A stretch of DNA of 64,000 nt from Coix lacryma-jobi var. lacryma-jobi (taxonomy: Eukaryota; Streptophyta; Magnoliopsida; Poales; Poaceae): the NCBI GenBank assembly GCA_009763385.1, contig CM019823.1:44702222-44766221 (forward strand), given 5' to 3'. The notes below the pieces were generated by a model. It saw only the letters and a program-made list of their open reading frames with translations, was not told the origin of the DNA and searched no databases. The first letter of the stretch is position 1. Each line of letters opens with the position of its first letter. Below, in pieces: positions 1-10,411 of the stretch. The position numbers and the translations under genes are program-made.

Positions 1-363
1 GTGCTCTAGACGTAGATCAATGCGTCTCACTCTCTAATCTCACTTCCCTAGCTCAAAGCTTGCAAGAGATTCACTCTAGAATCAAAGGGGGAGAGAGAGG
101 AGCTTGGTCAACACTTGGGAGCTTTTCTTTCTTCTCTTAGGTCAGGCGAATGGGAGAAGTAACGGTTAGAAGCCGGCCGAGCGGCTACTTATACTTGTCT
201 TGTTGCGCCACGGTCGGTAGTACCGACCCCCCTGGGCCGGTAGTACCGACTGCCTAAAAAGCAGCCGTTACAGCAACTGTTGACCCGATGGAGCCACCGA
301 CCCTTTGGTGGGTACCACCGCGGGCTGGTAGTAACGGCCTTATGGCGGTACTACCGCCAGGCC
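1..363 (-). repeat. LTR of copia element C, distal part (continues left of window)
   Basis: This resembles the R/U5-proximal part of the LTRs of elements A and B: the stretch around 20-110 (TCTCACTTCCCTAGCT, then a purine-rich GGGGGAGAGAG run) matches positions 1080-1150 in A. It also carries CGGTAGTACCG palindromes near 212 and 238. It stops at 363, where element A was inserted. The same LTR resumes at 28776 beyond A, and AGGCC at 359-363 is duplicated at 28771-28775. Only LTR sequence of C is visible, so it may be a solo LTR or a full element. Confidence 0.8.
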
Positions 364-1248
364 TGAAAAGATCAAATCAGCCTAGAGGGGGGTGAATAGG
401 TGATTTTCTGCAATCTAAAACTTCACAAGCTAAAACTTGTAGTGAGATAACCACCGGTATTACCGGTTTGTTTGGGTAGGTACTACCGGGTATGAAAACA
501 CCGATACTACCAACACAAACAAATGGCTCAATCAGAGTCCTAAAGAGAATCTACAAATCCAATGTATGCGAGCTATGAAGGTAATACAAAAAAACGCCCC
601 ACTTCCCTAAGTATTGTCGATGAAGATTCTAGCCTCTCCAAACCTTGGTTGCTTTCCACAGTGTAGATCGAGCCTTCTCAACCTATGAAAGGGATAGGGA
701 GAGAAAGAACACGAAGAACACAAATACAAGTCTAATATCCAAAGTAGAGATGCTAACAAGCACGCGAGACACAAGGATTTATCCCGAGGTTCAGCCACAC
801 CACTAAGGCGCACCTACTTCCTCGTTGTTGAGGTGACCACAAAGGTCGGAGTCTCTTTCACCTCCTTGCCTCACCCAAGCAACCACAAAGGCTAGTTGAG
901 TTTCTCTACTAGGAATCTCAGGGGTAATACAAACACTTCGGGGAGCCCTCACAAATGAATCAATACGGGCTACCACGAAGAACACCTAACCGGCTAGGGT
1001 TCAAAGAACCCAAGAGTAAAAATCACAAACAAAGCCGGCTAGATGTGGAACCAAGTGCTCAAGTCGTAGATCGAAGCTTCCCACTCTCTAATCTCACTTC
1101 CCTAGCTTAAATCTAGCAAGAGAATGAATCTAGGAGCAAAGGGGGAGAGAGAGGGGAGGAGTCAATGCTTGGAGAGTGTTCTGTCAGTTGTTAGGTCGCA
1201 ATGAATGAATAGAATGAGTGGATCCACGTTAGAAAGGGAGTGGAGAGC

Positions 1249-1256
1249 TATTTATA
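1249..1256 (-). promoter_or_regulatory. TATA box of element A 3' LTR
   Basis: TATAAATA on the minus strand, about 21 bp downstream of the last palindrome of the U3 array. The identical motif lies at 27752-27759 in the 5' LTR and 33137-33144 in element B, at the same spacing from the first palindrome. Confidence 0.8.
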
Positions 1257-1277
1257 GTTCCTAGTCCCGAGACCTAT

Positions 1278-1905
1278 CGGTAGTACCGACCACCCATGGT
1301 CGGTAGTACCGCCCAGTCACTAACCGCTGCGATAGATCTGAGTTTGACCTAAAACCAGCTACCGACCTCGGGTTGGTACCACCGAGTGTCGGTAGTACCG
1401 GCCCTATGGCGGTACTACCGCCAAGCCAAAATGCCGCGAACAGAGAGCTCCAAGAAAAGGCAACTTGGCCCCTCGGTACCTACCGACCAGGGTCGGTACC
1501 ACCGAGGGTCGGTAGTACCGACCTTATGGCGGTACAACCGCCAAGTCAAATTGTGTGAAACACAGGGAGCTCTGCAAACTTGACTTACTACCGGCTTGGG
1601 TCGCTACCACCGAGGGTTGGTAGTACCGACCTTATGGCGGTACTACCGCCAAGCCAAAAAGAACACGAACAGAGAGGTCTATAAAAATGACCTTCCTAAC
1701 AACCAAGGTCGGTACTACCGACCCTATGGCGGTACTACTGCCAAGTCATTTTCGAGCCAACACAGAGAAGGTGTTAGAATGGTCTGGATGGTCGGTACTA
1801 CCGACCCTATGGCGGTACTACCGCCAGTTCAAAATGAACTTTACCCAGAGAGCATTGCGCGCTGCAGCCCTGGTCGGTACTACCGACCCCATGGTCGGTA
1901 CTACC
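1278..1905 (-). promoter_or_regulatory. U3 array of paired CGGTASTACCG palindromes
   Basis: The 11-bp interrupted palindrome CGGTA(G/C)TACCG starts at 1278, 1301, 1390, 1410, 1510, 1530, 1618, 1638, 1710, 1730, 1793, 1813, 1875 and 1895, a few copies with one mismatch. They form seven pairs. Six pairs have a start-to-start distance of exactly 20 bp, joined by ACC(Y)TATGG; the first pair is 23 bp apart. Pairs are 82-120 bp apart. The array lies immediately upstream, in LTR orientation, of the TATA box. Its place in U3 suggests enhancer sites for a dimeric DNA-binding protein; that role is inference. Confidence 0.85.
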
Positions 1906-2250
1906 GACCGTACAGAAAAATATCTATGTGTTCGTGATGGTGCGATGATTCTCAAGCAAACTTTAGTTAGTCGATTTGAGCACTTTTCTCCACAACTAGT
2001 CAACCTAATTTGTAACGCTCTTGATAGTCCGGCTTGCCTATAACTCAAGATTAAAGATAAACTATTGATCCATCGCTTGAGCTAGGCATATCTTTGTCTA
2101 ACAACTTTTAACGTGCTTTGATCACGGGATATTGCTATTGAAATTCTTTCTAAGGACTAACGCCTGCATACATATATTTTCAACTCCGTTAGTCCCTAAT
2201 TTGATTGTCATTAATTAGCCAAAACCCACATAGGGACGAATGCACTTAAA

Positions 2251-2266
2251 AACTCCCCTTTTTGGT
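2251..2266 (-). other. Polypurine tract of element A
   Basis: Minus-strand ACCAAAAAGGGGAGTT directly abuts the start of the 3' LTR. A purine run at this place primes plus-strand DNA synthesis in LTR retrotransposons. Confidence 0.75.
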
Positions 2267-2713
2267 AATTGATGACAACCAACTTAGGCTTTCAAGAAGA
2301 ATAGAAATAATTGAAGCTTTTGAATTCTAAAATTTAGTTCAAGCTCCCCCTTAGTGCATGCTTTGGATATGAATTTGAAACCTTGACTATAAGCAAGGTT
2401 GCATACACAAGAATAAGAGCTCCCCCTAAATTTTGCAATCCGTGGGGTGCCTAAGTGTGTGTGACAACATCATATACATAATAATTTGTGATGCAAGAAC
2501 GGAATGATATGGTGATTCACAAAAAAATGAGATAAGAAAAACCGAATGGCTATGAAAGAAAGAAAAGAACTCAAAGCACATAGCCATGTCGAAAACAACA
2601 ATCACCAACCATGACATGAGCAGAAAATATAGAGGATCAACCATACATGAATATTACATTAAGATCAAATGAATCCTCTAACACACATAGATCATCACAA
2701 ATTTAAATGTAGC
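2267..2713 (-). other. 3' untranslated region of element A (distal part)
   Basis: AT-rich sequence between the polypurine tract and the insertion point of solo LTR 1. It holds repeated AGCTCCCCCT-type motifs (plus strand near 2342 and 2410), common near the 3' end of SIRE-type elements. No convincing ORF. It resumes at 13341-13359 and at 18826-18933 (which has CTCCCCCTTTGGCATCAAG) beyond the inserted LTRs. Confidence 0.6.
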
Positions 2714-4946
2714 TGTCACACCCCAAAATTTCTGATTTTGGTTTGTGAGTAGAAAACACTAAATAAAATAAATAATTTTAATATTTGTATTAAATTGATC
2801 AAGTTTAGCTGGAGCTAGTGCCACCTTAGTTGTAGTAAATCAAGAATTTTTAAATTTTTGCTAAACTAATTTGACGGGTTATGCTTGATGTGATGGTTTG
2901 TCGTTGTTTGGTCTTGTGTTGTGAGTCGATAGAGTTTCAAAACACGTTGGTAGGCCGTCTATCTATATCTGGTTCGTTTCTGTCTTTTTCCAAAATAAAT
3001 TTATCGTTTCGAGCTCTATTCTCCTGTTGGACTTTTTCCAAGATCCTTTTTCTTATGTCCCAAATCACTTCTATAAGTTCATCATCCATCATCATATCGC
3101 TACAAACTTCTCGGGAATTTTTCTGGGCTTTTCTGAAACAGTTTCCGATCTTTCTATAAGCATGATCTAATTTTTAGATAATCCAAAATATCTTTTCATG
3201 AGCTCCAAATACTTTATTTGGGTTCATTATATTTCAAAGTGTCTCTGAGAATTTTTCCAAAATTTTCGGAGCCATCGGAGTATTTTTCGTGGCTTAAATA
3301 ACAATTCTGGACTTTTCTAGGATTATTTTAATCCAAAATTAATAAAATATCTCGTTTTTCTATCTTATCCAAACCCTACTTATATATACATGCCGTTGTT
3401 CGTCTCAACGCGCTGATTCCGAAAGTACAACTTGTTTTTGCAGCCGCCACTTCTATCATCGTAGATCTCGCATCTCCTAATCTCCGGCGAACTTCCGGCG
3501 AGCCTTTCCGGCCAAACCGTCGCGTCCCGGCGAAAACCGTCACCACCACGAGGTAGGTCTCGTCGTTCTCTACACCGTGGTATCTTCCTTTTCACGAATC
3601 CATCGCCGTTTGATTGTTCCCTAACTTTTCCTCTCTTTTCCGGCGAGGTCTCCATGGATACCATCGGTTTCTTTCTGTGTTTCCGGCCACATCGTCCCTT
3701 TGCGTGCCTATCCTCGGGCCGCAGACGGCGCCCGAACCCTGCGCCCTGCTGCCTTCGCGTGCTGATTAGCCAACAGCAGACGCCGGTGCCCTGTGGCTGC
3801 TCGGCCTTCCGGCAGGGAGGCCGCAGGCTCCAGTCTGGCACCGGCGCTGTGCGTGCAGGCCAGCCGTGGCGTGCCGCGCTGGCAGTGGCAGCAGCTGGTC
3901 GACCGCTCCTCCCGGCCGCCAGTACAGCAGCAGCCCATGGCCACGGCCACGTACAACCCCTGTACGGCAGACTAGTCGAGGAAGAGGCAAGGTACAAGAT
4001 GAGATAATTACAGTTTTGCCATTTAGCGTCTTCGTTTTAGTCCATTTCAGTTACATTAGTTTCGTGTCGTCGTGATCTACACGGTAGTGTTAACGCCTTT
4101 CATGTCACATGATTTTACATATAAAGTTAATTATTAAATTGATTAATAAACCTACAACCAATTTATAATTAAAATCAACGTAGGTTTTATATTTTGATAT
4201 TTTATACATAAATGTTAATATGACTAATCACTAGCGTAAATATGTTTTTAATTTATAATATGATTAGTTTAAACACGAAACATATATCATGATTCGATTA
4301 GTTGATCTTATATGATCTATGTTTTCTAAAATTACAAATGTTTAAATGGTTTAATTAATATTATAGAATTGTTTATGAATAAAATATGATTAGTCTAATC
4401 CGGCTTTAAAATTAAAATATATTATTCTCTAATCTGAATTAATATTTTGTCATGAGTTTATTTAATTAAAATAAAACAAACTCGTAGTTCTTCCTTTTAT
4501 AATATAAAATCCCCGGTAGATGTGTCTTTTAGTCGTTTCGTGCGATCCCACGACCGTAGTATTAGCTCTCTTTTAGTACGTTGTTTTGTCTTGTCTTTGG
4601 TTGTTCTTAGTTCTCTTTTTGTTGTTTGCTTGTATGTCTGCTGTTAACACCAGATTTTCGCACGCATAAGCTTATGACAGGTGGGCCCAATCGACAGTGA
4701 AAAAAGGGATTCGGCGAGCAACCAAGTGGATGGTTAGCCTTCAGAGTCTTCGGCAAACGTCTATGCGGTCGGCTATTTTACGAGGCGATGACTCCATTCG
4801 GAAATATGGATATGGCAGGTAAAAGCCGGCCTGCACGGAAGACACGTGGCGATGAAGGACGCCGAAGAGAATAGGAATAGGATTTGCATCTTTCCAAATT
4901 TCATCGTATAAGTCGTAATCGTCTAGGACTCGTGTTTTGTCCAGGG

Positions 4947-4954
4947 TATAAATA
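4947..4954 (+). promoter_or_regulatory. TATA box of G1 5' LTR
   Basis: TATAAATA followed by TAGGCCC, a typical plant TATA context; the same box is at 10717-10724 in the 3' LTR. Confidence 0.8.
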
Positions 4955-5097
4955 TAGGCCCTCAACCATTGTAAAATTGTTCACAACCATATCAATACAA
5001 ACCGGCCCCGTGCCATCTTCGAGTCCTTAGTCGTGTCGTCGAGTTCTTCGAGAGGAATCATCGATCCGTCGACCCGGCAACCTTGCTATCATGTCTA

Positions 5098-5787
5098 GTA
5101 TCATGCGGTGGATTTAGATATGATGCAAGTAGTCTCGTTCATTAAGCTTAGTATCGTGCGGCGGATTTAAGCTTATGGCGGGAGGTTTTTGCTTATGCCT
5201 TGTATCGTGCGGCGGATTAAGTCATGGGTAAAAATAGTTATCAGCTCTATTAGATTTGGCAGATCTGATAGATTCATTAAGTTATCATGTGTTATGTGTT
5301 TTATTATTTAATTCGTGTAACACTCTTTTGCCCAATCTAGATTGATCTTTGTTCGGCCATGTTTTACAAGCTTGCTTGTGTTTCGATAATCATAAGATCA
5401 TGACGACCGAATCAACTTTCTATCTAGATTGTTACATGTTGTGGGTTCATGCATGTCAATCACGGTTAGGCTTTGATGGAACTGGGTATCGTGCGGCAGA
5501 TGCGGGTTTTAGATTGGTTTAATCATGTTTGCTTGTATGTTCCTTCTTCGTGGGCCCCAACTCGGCTAGTTTGCCAATCTTGGTTAAGCTTACGCGAGTA
5601 ATGAGTTTTTATAAATCTGTTCAAATACATGCATGCTTTTAGCTTGTTATAATTAGATTGTATCATGCGGTGGATTAATCTAATTATAAGGAGTGGTGTA
5701 GACTTATGGCAAGTGGTATCATGCGGTGGATTAGCTTTGCTTGAGTTTATGCTTGACGGGTTTATGAAGGCTAGACGTGCGGCAGAC
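5098..5787 (+). repeat. Reiterated GTATCRTGCGGYGGATT motif in G1 LTR
   Basis: Copies at 5098, 5151, 5202, 5486 (variant), 5660, 5716 and about 5775 (partial), at irregular spacing of 50-280 bp. The motif is repeated in the 3' LTR around 10870-11560. All copies have the same orientation and lie downstream of the TATA box, so they are in the transcribed R/U5 region. Confidence 0.8.
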
Positions 5788-6247
5788 TAGTTGGATTAAC
5801 TTATGCATGTGTTATTTGAATAGATTTATATTTGCAAGTTACCTGTTTACAACGTTTTAATGATACCTTTCATCTGTTCAAGCATGTCTTTCTTTATATG
5901 TGCATTCGGCAGTTAATATGCTTTACATGCCCTGTTCTCATACTAGCCGAATGACTTTATAAACATGCTTTGACAGACAGCTTCTATAGCTGTGTGCCGT
6001 CGTGATTGGCTCTCAAAGCCGTACATATGGAACTGTCTGGTCTCAACCGGCATGTTCCAGTGGTATTCTAACAGTTTTATCCCTTGTTGGTTTTCAGGTC
6101 AAACCGACTAGCACGTCTCTAGATTCAATACACTCCGGGCACCCGATTGAAGCCAGCTTTTTCGGCTTGCTGTGTGTTAGGCGTAAGGTGTCATATTTTG
6201 CGCCAACACACTTTTTGGCACGCCCGGTGGGACCACTTTGTTTCAAG

Positions 6248-8299
6248 ATGCCTGAGATCAGCGACGATCAGATTCTGGATGTGACCATGGATGACTTGCC
6301 ACCAAATCTGAAAAGTTTAGTACAACAGACTTGTGATGAACTTCAGCGCAAGTGCCTGATGACTCTTTCCAAGAACAAGAGCGGCAAGGTCTTCCAGAAG
6401 CAACCATTCCCAAAGATTCTTCCTCATCACCAACCCAAACCATCCGATAGCACTGAGGAGGAAGCTACTCAAAAAATGTCCGGAATAATGTACAAAGCTG
6501 TATCGGAAGCTATGACCAATCATCAGTCAGCTTTCTTGAATACCTTTCATGCTGTTATGGTTGGTATTTTTGGTCCATCAGTGGATAAACGCTTTGAGGA
6601 GGCCGCTGGTCCAATGCAGGGACCGCTGTTGTTCCCAGTACCTCAACGTCGAAGGATTGCCGAAGATGGCGGAGCTGGCACAAGCACAGGTGGGATAGTC
6701 CCTTATGAGACACAACAATCTCCCCAAACTTATGGCCAAGTCACATTCGGCACGACAGGGAATGTCCCGCAATCTGCTTTCAGGGTGTCTCCTGCAGCGA
6801 ACAGGATACAAAGGAGTATGTTTGGAGATGGATATTAGGAGTTTATTGATTATAACTCGATCAATGCTGTTCCAAATCCAGGCTACAGGAGTTCAGCAGG
6901 GCCACATCTTGGAGGACAAACACAAGCGGCTCCTGATTCGAGTGTTGACCTCATCATGCATAGGATGGCTGATATGATGCAAAATCAATTCGGCCTAAAG
7001 CCAAAGAATCAGCCATATGCTTACAAATATCCTTACCCAGAGTGGTACAATCGGGTAGCACTTCCTCCAAGGGTAAAACCTCCTACTGATTTTACCAAGT
7101 TTTTGGGTCAGGATGACACCAGCGCTGTAGAACACATCAGCCGATACTTGATGCAACTTGGAGAGGCATCTACAGATGAAGCTTGGAGGATTCGGTACTT
7201 CCCATTGTCATTGACAGGACCAGCCTTCTCATGGTTCACTTCTCTGCCAGCAAATTCTATTAACACATGGGCAGAGCTAGAACAGAAATTTCACTCATAT
7301 TTCTTTACGGGTACCAGTGAGAAGAAGTTGGTCGATCTCATGAGTCTGAAGATGAAACCTAACGAGACACCACAAGAAAATATGCGCAGATTCAGGGAAA
7401 CCAAAAACCTTTGTTATTCCTTGAACTTACCAGATGATCAATTGCCAGGGATAGCCATAGCCGGCATGTTGCCGAATATTAAGGAGAAGCTATTCGGCAT
7501 GGAGTTTGATGACCTCGGACAGCTATCACAACGATTAGCAATGATGAGTAGCCAAGCCCAAGGGTTCAGAAGGAATAATCAGTTCCAGAAGGGCGATGTG
7601 GCTGCCGAGACGTATCAGGCTTTCTTAGAAGAAGCAGCTGAATACGATGATGAAGATGAGATAGCTGCAGCCGAAATAGTCTGGGCTAAAGAGCCGACTC
7701 AAGTCAACCAGCGATGGCTGAGGCAACAAAAAGGTACTAATGACTTTGATGTTTCCAAGTCAGATAAATTATTTGAGTACTTATTGAAGGAAGGATGCAT
7801 CAAGTTGCCGGAGGGTCATCCTATGTTGCACTCTGACGGGGTCAAGGACAAGAAGTATTGCGGTTTCCATAATACCAGGTCCCACTCTATAAATGATTGC
7901 CGAGTGTTCAGAGTGCGGATCCAGAAAGCTATCCAAGACGGGCATCTGAGGTTTGATGGAAAGATGAAAGTTGATGGTAGCCCTTTTGGACAGAATACTG
8001 TGTCCTTCTCTGTTAATATGGTTAACGCAGTTGACCCCAGGGGCAAAAACAAGGTGAAAGTGTTAACCTCTGATAGAGCGAGAGAAGCTGGTACTGTTGA
8101 CCCTGATCGGCAAATCACAGATAAAGAATTTCAGCAAAAGGTTCGGTTCCAAAATAGCCGAACTGAAAGGGGTGAAACCTCCAGGCCCAGGGTCACGACG
8201 CGTATTTTGTTAAACAAATGGCGTCGAGAGCAGGAACGGTATCAGACACAGAGGTTTTATGAAGAAAAGAAGTTCCTAGAGAAACAACGATGCAAATAG
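6248..8299 (+). pseudogene. gag: G1 gag (one in-frame stop)
   Basis: The ATG at 6248 lies about 40 bp after the 5' LTR. The frame runs 684 codons to 8299 and is open except for one TAG at 6836-6838 (context GDGY-stop-EFIDYN). Residues about 250-400 match the retrotransposon gag fold (Retrotrans_gag, PF03732): PEWYNRVALPP, then YFPLSLTGPAFSWFTSLP and WAELEQKFHSYFF. There is no CCHC zinc knuckle; a KKYCGFHNTRSHSINDC stretch (near residue 535) is a metal-binding-like motif seen in this gypsy group. Gag forms the particle that packages element RNA. The single stop is the only visible break. Confidence 0.88.
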
Positions 8300-8366
8300 A
8301 CATTATTCAGAGAAGAACAAGTTCCAAGAGTTACAAGCTTCATTCACGGATCTGTCCTAATACAGG

Positions 8367-8916
8367 CTACCCTTGGAATAATTTGTTTACAATGGATTGC
8401 GGGTCAGCAATCTCAGCAATAGCAGCGGCATGATCATCATAAATCTCGAGATCTTCAAATTCATCCGGGTCGCCTGCGAAACCAACTAGCAGAGAGGAGT
8501 AATCTTCTTTGGTCCAGGAGCTCATTACCGCTATCCCGAGAGATACCCCAGCGTGCACACCTTGGATGATGGCCTGATCCTTGCATCAAGGCTAGCCTCA
8601 GCTGTGTTCCCATGAGCATTCATTTTATCAGCAACTCTGTTTGTTGCTGGTTTTAGATGGTTGTTCTCTGCAGAAAGAGCTAGCAGAAGAAGAAGATGTG
8701 TCAGGCAAGCACAAGCTCAATCGAAAGAGGGGGGTTGAGTGAGAGTTTCATTAACCTATGATAATGTTGCAAAGCTGATTCCGCCGGTATGTCCATTCAG
8801 TTTCCTCGATGCCATACTTCTTGGATAAGTCTTTTGGGGAAAGAACCCGAGCTTGGCATCACCCTGAGGGGAAAGAAAGCAGTAAGACGCTTGCTGAGGT
8901 CACCGTTGTTTGCCAT
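8367..8916 (-). pseudogene. Antisense exon-like unit 2 in G1
   Basis: Minus strand, opposite to gag. A TATA-like ATAAATAG (8994-9001) lies about 80 bp before an ATG at 8916-8914 that opens MANNGDLSKRL. After a frame break comes KKYGIEETEWTYRRNQL (about 8820-8770), ending at a donor-like ATAG/GTTAATG. A pyrimidine-rich intron-like stretch ends in CTTCTGCTAG near 8681. A final coding stretch reads GVSLGIAVMSSWTKEDYSS, then an acidic DPDEFEDLEIYDDH segment, and stops at 8367. I do not recognise the product. Coding-like segments with splice-like junctions suggest a decayed spliced gene; Tat-lineage elements such as Grande are known to carry antisense ORFs here. Confidence 0.55.
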
Positions 8917-9501
8917 TGATGTAAATTTAGGCAAGGAGTTCTTCTCTCTAGCTTAAATTGATCGGAGTTGGAGGTGATGGTCTACCCAGAGCCCTATTTA
9001 TGGAACTATGACTTACACACTGCATCGGGTTAGGGTTTTCAAGGTTTATGAGCCGATATTGGGCCGGACCAAATCTTTGCTGACTTGGGGAACTCGTGAT
9101 TCCAGAGTCTAAAAGGCTGATAAGATTCGGCTAAAAAGGTTACTATGTGAAGTGTTCAGTTTCGGTTTATTATTTGGAGACTCGTATTACCAGTTGATGC
9201 TAAGGGCAGAAAGTTGAAGAAATACTATCCTGATGCCGTCATAGACCGAAAAGTTGAGAGAATGACTGAAAGTTCTGGGTCCAAAATAATCAATTACAGT
9301 GATTGCTTGCGGAACAGAGATGATCGAGCATGACTATCAGCAATAGCCGATGTAGTGAACATCGCCGCTATAGTAAAGATAAAATTAATGGCTGGTGCAC
9401 GAAGCAGAACACGCATTGATCTCGAAGGATCAATCAGAAATTGATTTTGAAGATCAAACCAAAAGACTTTTTATTTACAAGGGCGAGTTTCAGTGGGAAA
9501 A

Positions 9502-10159
9502 TCAGTTCGTCCACTCTATCCTACTCCTAATCGGAAGATCAAAGTCAAAAGAGTCAGCCAGATCTGCTCCAGCCTCTTTCATATCATCAACAGAATGTGC
9601 TACCCTATATTCTAGCCCCCGCTCGCAGACGTCAAAACTGCGATAATCGGCACCGGAATGGACCCGTACGGCATTGAAAGCAAGTGCTGCACCATATCCC
9701 ATGCCGGCCCTGGAAATGTCAGGGAGGATTCGGTTGACTTCGTTCACTTGGTCCAGGGATGTCATGCCTGCTGCGTTGGCTGTGATGGCAAGCTGAGCGA
9801 CGGCAGCTTCAAGAGCATGGAGTTTAGCCGCCAGAGCTAAAAGAAAAAGGGTAAGCAAAGGTAGATGGAGAAAACGAAGAGAGAGATGATAGAAATATTT
9901 ACCGACGGCCGGTTCCTAGCGGCGTCGCGCTCCCGAGAAATTCAGGTGATCACCTGATTCTTCCCCTTCAGGTCAAGTTGAAGATCTGTGACTTTCTGAG
10001 TCAGGTCCTCGGGGAGGTCATCGCCGGCCCTCCTAGACAAGAGCAACAATGTAAGAACAGTTGCTTCATTTTCGAGATGAAAACAGTGAAGAACAACCTC
10101 TTCCTGGAGGTGCTGGAAGCTCCAAACTCAGAGCTATGGCGGCTCGCCTCTGAAGACAT
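9502..10159 (-). pseudogene. Antisense exon-like unit 1 in G1
   Basis: Minus strand. ATG at 10159-10157 gives MSSEASRHSSEFGASSTSRK, then a donor (AG/GTTG, 10098/10097) and an acceptor (GTCTAG, 10033) join in phase to RRAGDDLPEDLTQKVTDLQL, a probable coiled coil. A TGA breaks it, but the frame goes on to RERDAARNRPS and another donor-like GTAAAT (9902). After a CTTTTAG acceptor (9837) an Ala-rich helical stretch begins ALAAKLHALEAAVAQLAIT and the frame runs to a stop at 9502. Joining phase at the last junction is off by one, so the unit is broken or the splice sites differ. Product unknown; position and orientation match the antisense ORFs reported for Tat/Grande elements. Confidence 0.55.
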
Positions 10160-10411
10160 CTTCTAGTTGATTGGAGGATAGCCGGAGAAAAGAGGGTTTT
10201 CTAGTTTTGAGAACGAAGCAGGGGAGTTCAGAATGCACAAGCCGAAGCAAAGTGGAAGGGGACTTTAAAGAATCCAAAGGGTGCATCGGGAGATGGATCG
10301 GCAGGTACAGCAATTATGGCGTGTGAAGGTGGATGCTTCCGGAGGTTCCACGTTAGTATACAAGGAAAAAGAATTTTGGAATAAATATTTATCCCAAAAT
10401 TAGGGGGCATG

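Larger units (their letters stand above)
364..2250 (-). repeat. 3' LTR of element A
   Basis: Read on the minus strand, the LTR starts at 2250 (AAGTGCATTCGTCCC, with the terminal TG mutated) and ends in TCA at 364. Length is 1887 bp, close to the 1884-bp LTR of element B. Going down in coordinate it holds U3 with the palindrome array (1278-1905), a TATA box (1249-1256), a purine/pyrimidine-rich R/U5 region and the CACCCCCCTCTAGGCTGATT end typical of grass copia LTRs. The 5' LTR of the same element lacks about 750 bp of this sequence. Confidence 0.9.
4642..6208 (+). repeat. 5' LTR of G1
   Basis: 1567 bp, TGTTAACACC...GCGCCAACA. A TATA box (TATAAATA, 4947-4954) defines U3. Downstream of it, seven copies of GTATCRTGCGGYGGATT or a close variant lie in R/U5. 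Compared by eye with the 3' LTR there are about 39 substitutions and one 11-bp indel near 5073, roughly 2.5% divergence, nearly all transitions. Confidence 0.92.

Noticed and set aside
607..985. Small minus-strand ORFs in the LTR of A (also 32497-32762 in B)
   Set aside because: They are in the leader (R/U5) of the element and are not conserved as frames between A and B.
1373..1937. Plus-strand ORFs with repeated TDPMAVLPP-type peptides
   Set aside because: They are translations of the palindrome array on the strand opposite to the element; the repeat peptide comes from the DNA motif.
3380..4007. 205-codon minus and 117-codon plus ORFs
   Set aside because: Both lie in the GC-rich block of solo LTR 1 and have no recognisable domain.
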